DNA from: Nannochloropsis oceanica
Lineage: Eukaryota > Sar > Eustigmatophyceae > Eustigmatales > Monodopsidaceae
Direction of reading: 5' to 3'
DNA: 64,000 bases
Assembly (NCBI GenBank): GCA_004519485.1
Contig: CP038130.1
Location: 1,327,574-1,391,573, forward strand
Shown here: in pieces, positions 33,331 to 45,300 of the stretch
Position numbering within the stretch: position 1 is the first letter of the stretch
How the letters are laid out: the number at the start of each line of letters is the position of its first letter
The notes under the pieces: generated by a model
The model's database searches: none
Told to the model about the DNA's origin: nothing
What the model saw: the letters and a program-made list of their open reading frames with translations, nothing else
Made by a program: the position numbers and the translations under genes

Positions 33331-34650
33331 ATGGCCACGACGGTGATGCCTTCAACGCCTTTCTTCGTTCACCCTCCTGCTCATCCTCCTGTGCAGAGCC
33401 ACCAGGAGGGCGATAGCGATAGCGACGAAGAGGTTGAGCACTTGCAGGAGGAGGAGGAAAATGATGAGGAAGAGGGAGAGGGCCCGGTGGTACCTTGGTG
33501 GGCGCAGCAGCTCCCGCAAGCTCCCGCGGAAGAAGGTGGGAGGTCAGATCAGCAGCAGCACCAACAGCAACAGCAGCAGCAACGGCAGCACGAAAGTGGT
33601 CGTTGCGAGGGGTCCGTGACATACCTTCTCCGTCAGCTCTTTTTCCCGCTCCTGAGGCCTCTGTCCGCGGCATTAAAAAAGGCGCAAGGGCATGCAGTAG
33701 GGCAACAGCACCAACAGCAGCAGCAGCAGCAGCAGCACCCCCATCACCATGGAGAACGGTCGGAAGATGGATCGTATACGAGACAAGAGCAGCAACAGAA
33801 AAAGAAGAACAAGAAGGACGAGGACGAGGGTAGGATGGTGCACCTGGACGGGCCTTCGGTTTATTCCTGTTGCATGTGTCGCACGCATTTGGCAACGGAT
33901 ATGGAGGTGGTTTCAAGGGTGAGGAAGACGGGAGGGTGGCAAGGCGGCGGGGGGGGAGGGAGGGGGGGTAGTCGAAGGGGATGAAGGGGAATGTGGGGAA
34001 CACTAGATGCATGCATCACACACAGACATAACTCGTCCCCTCTCCCGCCTTAACACCTCACACACACACATACATATATAGGCCTTCCACGGACGGGGTG
34101 GACGTGCCTTTCTCCTCGACAAAGTGTGAGTACCTCCTTATCCCTCCCTCCCTCTCTTTCCCTCCCACCCATTTTTCCCTTTCGCCCGCCAACTACTTAT
34201 GCTCGACGGCCTTGCGATTCCCTCCCTCCCTCCCTCCCTCTCTCCCTTCCTCCCCTTCCTCACCCAGCGTCAACATATCACCTGGTCCCTCGGAGCAGCG
34301 CATGCTTATGACGGGCCTCCACTCCGTGTCCGATTTGAGGTGTGCCACATGTCACACAGTGCTGGGGTGGCAATATGTACGTAGGGAGGGGGGGAGGGAG
34401 GAAGGGGTCAGGGAGGGAGGAATGGAAAGAAGGATGAAAGACGGAGAACAAGGGAATCTCGACGAATGGGAGAAAGGGAGGGAGAGAGAGAGGGAACGGC
34501 GTCGGACTCACGTCGTATTATTTTCATTACGCATGCATGCAGGACAAGGCATTTGAGCCCAGCCAGAAGTACAAGGAGGGGAAATTCGTCCTGGAGATGG
34601 TGCACGTGCGCTTGGAGGAGGAAGAGGAGGAAGAGGAGGCGGAATGGTGA
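33331..34650 (+). CDS. Yippee-like zinc-binding protein with long N-terminal extension
   Basis: Four exons, 33331-33918, 34082-34125, 34268-34376 and 34543-34650, give 282 residues. The C-terminal 105 residues are a complete Yippee domain. The first zinc pair is C180-x2-C183, then AFHGRGGRAFLLDKVVN, GPSEQRMLMTGLHSVSDL, the second pair C236-x2-C239, TVLGW, and KAFEPSQKYKEGKFVLEM. YPEL proteins are small nuclear or centrosomal proteins, and the fold is shared with cereblon and Mis18. Ordinary YPELs are 110-130 residues. Here about 178 extra residues precede the domain, rich in Glu/Asp, Gln (CAG tracts), Ser and Lys/Glu. The acidic C-terminal tail (EEEEEEEEAEW) is also longer than usual. Donor choice at 34125 (GTGAGT) is supported by restoring DKVVN. 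Confidence 0.9.
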
Positions 34651-35956
34651 AAGAGGGAGGGAGGGAGAAGGGGAGGAAGAGTGTGAATACGAAGGAGATG
34701 TGAGTAGATATCAAGGTGGTGTGAAGCAAGAGGGAGGGAGGGAGGGAAGGAGGGAGGGAGGGAGGGAGGGAGGGATAGTGGCGGTGTACAGATAGACGTC
34801 ATTTATGGGTTCAAACAATAGAAAGAAAATGTAGAGGGTGCACGAGAAAAAGGAGAAGAAGCATAAGAAAGAGAGCAGAGAAGGAGGGGACAATTAAGAG
34901 AGGGGAAGAAGAAGAAGACGAAAAAGACGAAGAACAAGAAGAAGAAGAAGGAGTAGAAGAAGACAAAGAGAGAGAGAAAGAGAGAGAGAGAGGATGATGG
35001 ATATAGCGAGGGGAGAAGACGGTTTGCCATCACGCCACTGACAAACACTCATGGTTCGGTGAAAAACAACAAGGAGAGATAGAAATTGACGGCGATGTAG
35101 CAGAAGAAGGAAGGAAGCAAGTGTGTTTATATATGTGAGGGTCATCTCGGCGGGAGTCCACGCGAGATCGTGCAAATGTCCGAGGAAATCGACAAAGGAC
35201 AAAGAGGGGCTTGGAGCGAAGGAGGAGGGAGAGTAATATCAGCAGGTCTCATGTCGTGTGAGGTTTCCCACCCTCTGTTTGCATTATCGTCGCTCTGCCT
35301 GTCGTTGCGGTTGTTGTTGTCGTCGGGGTGATGAAAAAGAGCGAGAGAGAACGCGCATGAGCGTTGATGAAATAGTGTTGATGTATTTCATAGTGTGGAT
35401 GTAATGCGCCCATGCCCCGTGTAGAGAGGAAGGATAAGAAGAACAGGAAGAAGACGACGACGAAGAAACAGACGAATGAGAAGATGAAGACGACGACGAA
35501 GAAGAAGAATAAGTAGAAGAAGAAGACGAAGAAAAGAAGAGAGGAAGGAAACGGGGAGTGGGATGATTGAGCAGAGGAAGAGAAGAAATCCCGCCTTGAT
35601 ACAAATCCCTAAAACCAAAACACACAAAAGATGGAACGAATCAAAACAGCCTCCCTTTCCTTCGTCCTCTCTTCCTCCCCCACGTGCACTCATTCATCTG
35701 TGCTGGGTATCTTTCCTCGTGCATTCTGTATGTTGTTTCTTCTCGTGCATTCAATAACAGTGAACTTGGTGAATTCGACGTGCTTTGTCCCTCTTGTACT
35801 TACAATTTTGGTGTTGCTCTTGTTGCTGCTGCTGCTGCTGCTGCTGTCATCATTTCACTTTGTCTCCAATACCCCTCCCTCCTTCCCTCCCTCCCTCCTT
35901 CCCTCCCTCCCTTCCTCCCTCCCTCCCCCCCTCCCTCCCTGCCTCTCTTCCACCCG
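34651..35956. other. Convergent 3' region with purine-rich tracts
   Basis: No supported gene. Almost pure purine stretches lie at about 34805-35000 (GAA/GAGA) and about 35425-35555 (GAAGAC, GAC and GAAGAA repeats). A GGGA run sits at 34732-34776 and a CCCT run at about 35875-35945. Long Ser or Phe/Leu open frames on the minus strand come from these repeats. Confidence 0.5.
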
Positions 35957-36845
35957 TCATTCCGCGAAGCTTCCGTAGCCAGGCAATCGACTGTTTCGCC
36001 CACTTTCTTTACGTATCCTTCGATCTCCAGCTCCTCCTTCTACTCCCTCCTCCTCTCCAACTTCCTCGTTTCCTCTCCCACCTCCTCCTCCAGCTCCTCC
36101 TCCTCCTCTAATCCCTCCTCCTTCGTGGCACACAGACCGGATCTGCTTATCTGCCCCCACCATGCCACCCCTCCCTCCTTCCCCCCCTCGGGCTGGAAAA
36201 GGACGCACACACTTCCCATCCACAGGGCTTGTAGTGTCCTGAATGGAAGATAACGAGGAGGAGGAGGAGGAGGAGGAGGAGGAAGGAGGGATGATGGCCA
36301 AACCCCACCCCAAGAGCATCATGCCCGTGACGCACAGCAGTACTCCCAGAGGCCTCCATACGCTCCTTCCCTCTTTCGATCCCTCCCTTGCTCCCTCCCT
36401 CCTTTCCCCCCTCCTCTCCATGCGAACTGGCACCTGATGAAGATCCGACACAGGATAGTCGTCGCCCTCCCTCGCTCCCTCCCTTTCGCCTTCCTCCTCC
36501 AGCCCCTTCAGCTCGCCCTCCTCCCCTTCCTCCTCCTCCTCCCCTTCCTCCTCCTCCTCTACATCCGTCTCCTCGTCTCCTTTTTTTCCATCCTGATCCC
36601 CCTCTTCCTCTTCGTCCCCCTCCTCCTTAAACCTCTCCTGCCCCTCCTGCTCCTCCTGCTCCTCCTCCTCCTTGTGTTGCCGCTGCTGCCGCTGCCGCTC
36701 CTGCTCCTGCTTCTGATGCTGGGCTGGTTCCAGAGCCCATAGAGGTGGTGGAAAGTGCGAGGAAGGAGGATCATGGGATAAGACCGAGGAAAAGCCCGAT
36801 GGAGAAGAGGAAAGACGCGCTGGGAGGGGGGGGCGCAGCTGTTGC

Positions 36846-36885
<40 letters not shown>

Positions 36886-38323
36886 AATGCCTGCGCTGAT
36901 AGGCCGAGAGGAAAAAGTAGGGCGTGGGTGGAGGCCGTCCTTCCTGTGCTTCTGCCAGCGCCCACTCCCTCTTTTGCTTCTTTTCCTCCCGCTGACGCCA
37001 CTCCCTGTCTTCCTCCCTTCCCTCCCTCCCTCCCATCCCCCCTCCTACTATGTAACATGGAAAGCGGGTGTTGGGCGTCGGAATATGAGCGTAGGTGGGC
37101 TGGCGAGGATAGACGGGAGGCAAGAAGGGATGACGCGTAGGAGGGGGGTTGATTTCGTGGGGAAAGGGAGAGGGGGAGGAGGAAGAGGAGGAGGAGGAAG
37201 AGAAAGAGGAGGAGAAAGAGGACGAGGGCGGAAAGCGGGTGCTGTCCCTTTTCTGCCGCTTACACTTGTCCTTCTCTCCCTCCGCGTTTGCCGGGCCACC
37301 TTGACCATAATGTACCTCTTCTCCCTCTGCCCCTCTCTCCCCCCCTCCCTCCTGCCCCCCCTCCTGCTCCTGGAGTCCCTGCTTGGAATACCGCCATTTG
37401 ACGTGATTGTTCCGCTTCGAGGGTGTTATTAGAGGTATCCCCCCTGCGTACGTAGCAGCCGCGACCAAAGAGGTTAAGGTCCTGCTCCAATCCCCCCTGT
37501 GTGTTCCCCCCCCCTGCTGCTGTAGGAGAAAGAAAGACGCCGCGTGGCGTTGTTGATGTTGTCTTTTACCCGCTACTCCTCCGCCTTGTTGTTCAAGTCT
37601 CATCTCTTCCACCTCTTCTTCGTCGATATCCATCTTGTCGGCCTCTTCGTTGTCGTCTTCTTCTTCTTCTACTAATGTCTCCTCCTCCTCCTCCTTCTCC
37701 TCCCCATCCTTCCGTTCCCCCTTGCCCTCCCTCCCTCGGTGTTCTCGTGGCGGGGAGGATGGAGAAAGAAGGGCGAGTGGGCCTCTGACTCCCCCTTTAT
37801 CTTTAAGTTTGATATCCATAGGCATAGGGGAGCAGGTTGAGGTGGAGAAAGGTGGGGGGGAAATCTGTAGACGGGCGAGGATGTCGGAAGGCGGGTGGGA
37901 CGTGGAGGAGGAGGAGGAAAGGGAAGGAATTACTCGCTGCTGCTGATCATCGTGCTGTTTCTGTTGTTGGCGAGGATCTCGCTGGCCATTGAAATTGGCG
38001 CATGGGGGAATGGCGTTTCCTTCTGCCGCTGATTGTGGTGGCCATGCATAACCATCTGCTTTTATTGTGGACAAGGTAAGCAGATTAAAGCGAAACGAAA
38101 GATTTCGCTTTTGAACTCGACATGCTTCCTTTTGCCCTTTTCTCTCTCATTCATCCCTACATTTATATTACTCTGCTCGTATGCTCCTCCCTCCCTCCTG
38201 TCCCTTTTTCTCTCCCTTTCTCTCACCTGTGGGCCAGTCTTGCGCTCCGCCCGGCGACAAAGGGGGAGAATAAATTTGTTTTTTTTCCCTACCACCGTGC
38301 AGCCTCCGGTAGTACTGGCTCAT
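35957..38323 (-). CDS. Low-complexity protein with one membrane segment, function unknown
   Basis: The main open frame (minus, 38058-35957) has no ATG before 37825. A spliced first exon solves this: 38323-38227, beginning MSQYYRRLHGGRE, with donor GTGAGA and a weaker acceptor (AATAAAAG) at 38059. It joins in phase 1 and gives about 732 residues. If that exon is wrong, the first in-frame ATG at 37825 gives 622 residues. The protein has Glu-rich stretches, a CAG-encoded run of about 16 Gln, and a Pro-rich island with PVYPRQPTYAHIP. One strong membrane helix (GVLLCVTGMMLLGWGLAII) lies near residue 603, followed by a Ser run and a Gly-rich tail. It may be a single-pass membrane protein with a large acidic cytosolic or lumenal domain. 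I do not recognise the family. Confidence 0.5.
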
Positions 38324-38863
38324 CCGAGGCCCTGGACGGAGGACCACGTCCGTGCCTGTGTTTGGTGGTGCGCGGGTATTGTTGTAGGCGAGGTGAGTGA
38401 CTGTGACAAGATACTGGTGGAGTATTATCATCATGAGTGTCGTGAACGCCTTGCGTTGCATCTCTCGCCGACGAACGTTCCGTTTTGGCATCTAGCCATG
38501 CCCTCTAGTCGCCGCGGGGTTCCTCAGGGCATGCTAGTACATAGTACAACGACATTGCAAGGATAGGTAATTGCAAAGCGGTCATACGAGATGCCCGTCA
38601 ACCTCCTCCCTCCCCACACACCGTAAAGATTCCATCGCGCATCCAGCACACACCCGGCATCCAAACTAGTCCATGACGGAAGGGGGAAGAGGCAGAGCGA
38701 AAGGAAACGGTATGACGTGCAAATATGCACTACTTGAATTCATGTCACTGACATCAAATTAGTTCTTTATCTCTTGCGGCTACGTTATTTGACCTACTTT
38801 ATCTCGCACGTTACGCATACACATCATCACCTCCTCCACACATTCCCGTACCTCCTCCTCAAC
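38324..38863. other. Intergenic stretch between two minus-strand genes
   Basis: It holds the 3' end of the methionine synthase reductase gene and the promoter of the downstream low-complexity gene. No other gene was seen. Confidence 0.45.
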
Positions 38864-40998
38864 TTAAGACCAAATATCAAGGACGTACCGCTGTCGCTGC
38901 TTAAGTTCACTCAAAAACGCCTCCGCCTCCTCCTCCGTCCGCACCCCTCCTTGCTCCTGCCCCGGCTTCCCTGGTTGTCCCTGTCCATGTTGCACCAGCA
39001 ACGCCTTCAAGTTAGAATGCACATCCCTAGCCATATTCTCTGCATCACCACACACATATAAATACGCCCCCTCCTTCAACAATAACCGTGCCAGCCTCGC
39101 CCCCTGCTCGCGCATACGATCCTGCACATACACCTTCTTCCCCGCCTCCCTCGAGAACGCCGTGTGCATCTCCGTCAACACCCCCTGCCTCAAAAAGTCC
39201 TCCATTTCCTCCCGGTATATCCAATCCTTGTCCCGCGTCCGACAGCCAAAGAACAACAATATGGGCCCTTCCCCCTCCTTTTGCGCCCATCCCCCCAACC
39301 CCCCCTCCTCCTCCCCCCCTTCCACTTCAAATCCCCCCCTCCAGTAGCCACTACACACCTCCGCTTTCGCGCTCTCAATAGCCGCCCGGCGTGCCCGTCG
39401 GTGCGACAAAAAGCCCATAAATGGAGCAACACCTGTGCCAGGACCGACGAGCACCAAGGGCCACTTGGCGCTACCCGGCAAAACAAATTCCTTCGCAGGC
39501 TTGAGGAAGATAGAGACGGAGGTCAAAGCAGAAGACAGACGGAGGTCCTGGATGTTGTCGCCCGATGTCTCACCCGTGGCACCAGCCTCCCGCAGCATTT
39601 CCTCCAACCAGGTCGTGCACAGTCCCTTCCTCCTAACCACCCCTCCCTCCCTCTCTCCCTCCCCGGCCACGGCCAGCGTATACTTCACCACACTGAACGC
39701 CACCGTCAGCTTGGAGGGACACACCAACGGCGAAGACGCCACAGAATAATACCGGGCGGGGATGGGCGACAACACATCCAGCAATGCTGCTAAGGTGGGT
39801 CTGCAGCTCGGCACCATCTCCAACACCTCCCCTATCGTCAACCGCTGCCTGACCACCCACTTCTCATACATGGCCTTCCCTCCTCCACTCCCTCCCCCTC
39901 CTCCACCCATCCAAAACAACACCGCTCTGTCCTCCTCGTCCTGCGTGAAGGAGGCCAGCACCCGCAGGACATGCGGCTTGGGCGAGCCCTCCAAATCCAT
40001 CATCTCCCTCACCACCTCCTCCACCTTCCATTCCTCTGCCCCCAACAGCCCACCCAGCGCCATCCCCGCCACCACCTTCACCATGCCCCCCCCCCTCCCC
40101 CCCCTCCAACCCACCCTCGCCATGACGACGTCCACGGCCGCCGGTCGGTTGGGGCACCTTAGGCCTATGGCATCCCCAGGAACATATGGAAAGGGCGGGG
40201 AGCAGGCGCTTGTATCGATCTCTATCTCAAGCACCCGTCTCTCCGCAGTTTTTTCCGCAGTCTTTGTCAAATACCTGGCACGGGTCACCAACCCACGGGC
40301 CGGATGTTCGTAGCAGTAAGGGGAGGTGCCACCAGCAGCCACCGCAACACCAGCAGCAGGAACCCCGGCGGAGGTGGTGGTGGGGGAGGAGATGGAGGGA
40401 CTGTGCCAGCCGCCGTTGGCGACTCCGCTGAAAGGAGAAAGACGGCCGGAGATTGGGCCGGGGCTGATGCTGGTGCCGGCGCCGGCAGGGGAGGAAGAGG
40501 AGGGAACAGAGGACGGGGGGAAGGTCGTCTTCACTTGCAGGGAATGAGGCGTGCCGTTGCTCATGGTCATTGGGGGTTGAGTGGGTGGGGTGGAGGGCAC
40601 CGATGCCGGAGAGGGGGATGCGGCAACTGGAATAGGTGCAGCAAGGGCGAGGGGGTTACGCCCTGCTATACTGGTACCTTTGGTAGCAGCAGGAGTAGGT
40701 GCCGCAGCTGCTGTTTCCTCCTCCTCCTTTGAGACGACGATCTTGACCGAGGGTGCGTAGGGTACCAAGGGCGTGGCCTTCAACATCTCCTTCGCCTCTT
40801 TTTGTATCCGAGAGAACTCCTCAGAAAGCACCATATCAGCCAACCATCTGGCTCCACTTTCCTTGGTCAGCGCCCCCCCCCGCGTTTGCATTTGCGGCCC
40901 TGACATTTCTGTGGGGTTTTGATGCATGGCTTTCTGTTCCTTCAGGGTTAGCTTGGCTTCCACTGCCGTTGTTACTGCTGCTGTAGCCGCGTCCTCCT

Positions 40999-41030
<32 letters not shown>

Positions 41031-41843
41031 TCCTCCTTATCAACCTCTTTGCCATTGACCGTCGGGGCAGCGGCCGCCGCGACAGATGTCGCAGCTACCA
41101 CTGCAGGGGTCTCGACACCAGCAGCAGGAGCAGCAGCATTCCCAACACTCGCCGTCGTCGCACTCGTCGCAGTCGTCGTCGTCGGTGGTGAGGCCTCCAC
41201 TGCTCCTGCTCCTGCTTGCCCATCGAGACCCAACACCTTGAGCAAGGCCGGGTACAAGGCGTCAATCCAAGGTTCCACAGTCCCTTCCAACCCCATGGCC
41301 TCGTCAGCCATCCCCACCTTGCACACTCGGCGTCCCCCCACCTCCCCCAAGCGCGCGTCCATGCTCTTGCCCATGTGACAAAACTTGTCATAGTTGGTGT
41401 CGCCCAGCCCCAGGACGGCGAAGTGCATGCCCTTACTCAACAAGGTCTTGGGCTGCGTGCGGCGTTTCAAAAACCGCCAGAACTTCTCTGCGTTCTCCGG
41501 TGCGTCGCCATTCCCTGTGGTGGCGCAGACAAAGATTCCTGCTTGGTACTCCTCAAAGGTCGGGTCGGACAACTTCTTCCAATCGTTCAAGGCAAAGAGC
41601 TGCACTCTTTTCAGGCCGTGCTTTTCTTGTAGTTCGGCATGGATCCGCTTAGCGATGAATTCGGAGTTGCCCGTGGCACTGCCAAAGCCAACCAACACCG
41701 ACGGTTGACTGGGGATGAGGAGGGTGGTGTGTGTAAGGTGGAAAGGGTGAGGTGGTTGCAGCTGCATGTGCAGCCCGATGATGAGGAATAACAAGGATAA
41801 GGAAAGGAAGAAAGGAAGCCTACCTTGCGGGGTCGTCGCTCAT
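38864..41843 (-). CDS. MTRR: Methionine synthase reductase (diflavin reductase)
   Basis: Two exons, 41843-41824 (six codons and two bases) and 41708-38864, give 954 residues. The enzyme passes electrons from NADPH through FAD and FMN to reactivate cobalamin-dependent methionine synthase. The FMN flavodoxin domain is at about residues 10-165 (GSATGNSEFIAKRI, CATTGNGDAPENA, LGLGDTNYDKFC). An Ala/Thr/Ser-rich linker of about 300 residues follows. The FAD domain has PGDAIGL and RYYSVASSPL near 658, and the NADPH domain has GPGTGVAPFMGF near 759 and YVCGDAENMARDV. The C-terminal YVLDIWS, ending in Trp-Ser, is the signature of MTRR rather than cytochrome P450 reductase or NDOR1. The linker is longer than in animals and contains Ala and Gly runs. 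It implies a B12-dependent methionine synthase elsewhere in the genome. Confidence 0.88.
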
Positions 41844-42370
41844 GATGGCGTGGATGGCGGGGCTGTGAATGTGCCTGTGTAGGGTTTGTATGTCGGATTG
41901 GAATGTCACTAAGGCACTCCTCACTAAAACTCTGACTGAGCAAAAGAAATCACATCCGGGGAGCCTTCCTTGTCTCGGGCGGGAGGGTGGAGGATCAGGC
42001 CAGGTGTCCGATTTCGCAGCTATGGAAACTTCCCTCCATCGGCGAGGCTTGTTCGTACTATTCGATCCCAAGCCATTTAACTTTTAAAAGTCGTGCTCGT
42101 CATACCGATTGTATTTTTTCTTTTTATTATCTACCGCATGTCTATACTTATATTTTACTCTATTTTAATTCCTCTTTCTCTTCCCTTTTGGAGAAAAAAT
42201 GATTATATTATGCTTTTTTTTAATACGCACGGGTAAACTATATAAAATGAATACATACATGCATACATGCTTCTGAATTTTCCCTTTTCAGTCTCCTTTG
42301 CTTCCCCTCCTCTTTATTTTATTCCCGCCACCACCCATCGCCACCACTACCACCCCTCTCTATTCCAACT
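41844..42370. other. Intergenic stretch: MDN1 3' end and MTRR promoter
   Basis: The stretch is AT-rich from about 42060 to 42290, including TATA-like strings (for example near 42236-42246). These lie toward the Midasin 3' end and may belong to its polyadenylation region. No gene was seen. Confidence 0.45.
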
Positions 42371-45300
42371 TTATCCACGACTCAAAAGCTCAAACCACTG
42401 CTTCAACGCGTCCGCCATCACTTCCGGCAGCGCCTGTACGTCTCTCAACACCACGTAATACGGGAACGGGTACGAATCCAAATAACGCGACAATTTTACC
42501 CCGCCCGCCACCGAATACTCCACCTCCTGCCTCTCCTCGATGGACTTGTCCACAATCAACAACACGAGCAACTGACCCTTCTCCGCCATCTCCCTCACCA
42601 ATCTCCTCAACGTTGCCTTATCCCCCCGTTCAAATGACCCATCTGACACCACAAACACTAACTGCAAAATCTTCTCCGGCAGCCCCATTGCCGAAGACCG
42701 TCGTTGCCGCGCCCCCCCCGCCGCTGCCTCCAAGGCCGCCGACACACTCTCCAACATCGCTGCCCCGTCCGTCGCCTCCTGCTCAAAAGTAAACGATGAT
42801 AACACCCTTGCCCCAGCATCCTCCGTCCAAGGCTCCCCGAAGCCGTGTACCAACTTGAGATTCTCCCCAAATGCTGCCACCCCCAATTCCCCTATCTCCA
42901 AGGCCGACATTCCAGACGCTAAGGTAGCAAGAGCTGTCAGCGCCATGTCCTCTGCCTCAAAATGCTTCATCGACCCCGAGTCGTCAATTGCCAGCAGCAC
43001 TTGATACGCCCTCTTGGCCGGTTTGGTCCGTCGCAGCCAAATCTTATCCTTTCGATACCCGGAGGCGATGTACGGGATGACCCTCCGCATATTGATCCTC
43101 TTCCCACTTCTGTAGTCGCCCGCCAGCTTGCTCGCCACCAGTGGCTCTAGAACAAGTCGGAGTTGCTCACACAACCGCAGAGCAAGAGGGGCTGAAGCTG
43201 ACCGATAGCGGGACCAAAGCTCCATGGTGGTATCCGAGGACGGGTGGGGGTGCTCGTGCCAGAGGCCTTGCACGGCTTGACGGAGATCCAGTACCTCTTC
43301 CTCCTCCCCTTCTTCCTTCTCATCCTCGTCATTGTTTTTGGTGGAGGCATGAGACTGTTGTTGTTGTCGATGCTGCTGCTGCTCCTCCTCGGGTGGAGCG
43401 TCCTGTAGATGAAGTGCGGCTTGGTTTGTGGTGATCTTCGCCCCGGCCCCGCCCGTGCCCATCTCGTCCTCTTCCTCTACATCATTACTGCCCTCAGCAA
43501 TACCATCCCCATTCCCTTTGTCCGTTCCCTTCTCCTCTTCCTCGCCTGCCTCGGGCACTGGCGGCGGCGGCAGCGGGGCAGGCAGCGACTCGCCTCGGTC
43601 GTTTTCCCCTGTTTGTCCGCCTCTCCCACCCTTGGCCTTGTGGGCCTTGGGGGTGGAGGACGAGGAGGAGCTAGACGCTGTAGTTGCAGCTAATTTCCGC
43701 TCTTCCTCCGCCGAACACCTCGAGGGCCCGTCCTCGTTGTCGTCCACGTCCATTCCCTCCTCCTCCTCTTCTTCTCTACCCTGCTTGTTCTCTCCTTTCT
43801 CTTCTTCCTTCCCTCCCTCCTCCTCACCTTCCGCCCCCGCACCTTGCTTTTTATTGTCTTCCTCCCCTCCTTCCTCCTCTATCTCTTGCTCCATCTCCGT
43901 CGGCGCTAACACTTGCGTCGTCGCTCCCTTTCCTCCCTTCGGAACATGCTCATATGTCCCCTCGCCCTCCTTCCCTTCCTCCCCCCCTCTCTCCTCCTCC
44001 CCTTCCCGCTCCTCCTTCCCCTCCTCCTTCCCCTCCTCCTCTTCCCCTCCCTCCTCCCGCTGTAAGACATCCAAGCGCCGATGCCAATGCTCCATTGCCG
44101 AGCCTGCTTCTCGGAAAGGATTAGGAGCTTCCCTCCGCTTGTGCTGCTGTTGTTGTTTCTCTTTCCTATGTCCTTTCTCCTCTCCTTCTACTCCTGTGTG
44201 CCTCCACTCCGCATCTCCATCCCCTCCTTCTCCGCCCCCTGCCATACCCTCCTCCTCCTCCTCTTCCATCACTCCGTCCTCTTCCTCTACTTTCTCCTCT
44301 TTCTCCTCCTCCTCCTCCTCCTTGCCCGCGGCCTCGCCAGCCTCGGCCTGCTGCTGTCGTTGCTGTTGGGACTTTTTTTTCTCCTTTTTCGCGCCATCTG
44401 CGCCCTTGCTCATTGACTGATCCCCCTGAGAGTCCCGCAAGCCGAACGTCTTCTGCTGCTGTTGCTGCTGCTTTGCATACTGCTGCTCCTCCTCGGGCTT
44501 AGCAGCATTTTCTGGCCCTTCGCCCTCCTTCTCGTCCTCACCGCCATCACCGCCTTCCGGTTGGTCTGCCTCAGGTGGGTTACCTTCTTCTTCCTCCTTC
44601 TCTTCTTCCTCCTCCCCCTTCCCCTCTTTCCCACCCTCCCTGGGCGGAAGGTCTTCCTCCATCTTCTCCCCTTCCTCTTCTTCCTCCTGCGGCCCCCCGC
44701 TCGTCTCCTCTCCCTCCTTCTCCTCTCTTTCTCCCTCATCCACTTCCTTCTCTGCCCCCATCCCGCCGTCCTTCCCTTCCTCCCCTTCCTCCTCCTCCAC
44801 CTCCATGTCTTCAGGCAGCTCACTCTCATCCGCCGGCCGCACATCTACACCCGGTGTCCGCTCTTCATACTCTTCTTCTTCGTGCACTTCGCCTTCCCCC
44901 CCTCCCTCCTCCTCCTCCTCCTCCTCCTCCTCAAACATTTTGCGTGCCATCTCTTCCTCCTCAACTCCCTCCTTTCCATCCTCACCCGCCTTTTCCTCCT
45001 GCTGTTGCGGTGGTACAGCAGGAGAATCCTTCTCCTCCTCCTTCCCTTCCCCCATCTCCTCTTGCCCTTCTTCCTTCGTGCTCATCTCCCCTTCCTCCGG
45101 CTTTCCTTTGACCTTTGAATTCCTCTCCATCTTCTCAGGACACTCCTCTTCCCGTCCTTCCTCCTCCTCTTCCTCCTCATCCTCACTACCCCACATTTTC
45201 TCGTCCACTACATCCCCCTCCTCCTGCACATCCCCCATCTCCCTATCCAGCTCCTCCTCCGCATTCTCCCTCTCCTCCTCCTCTTCCTTCTTCCCCTCCT

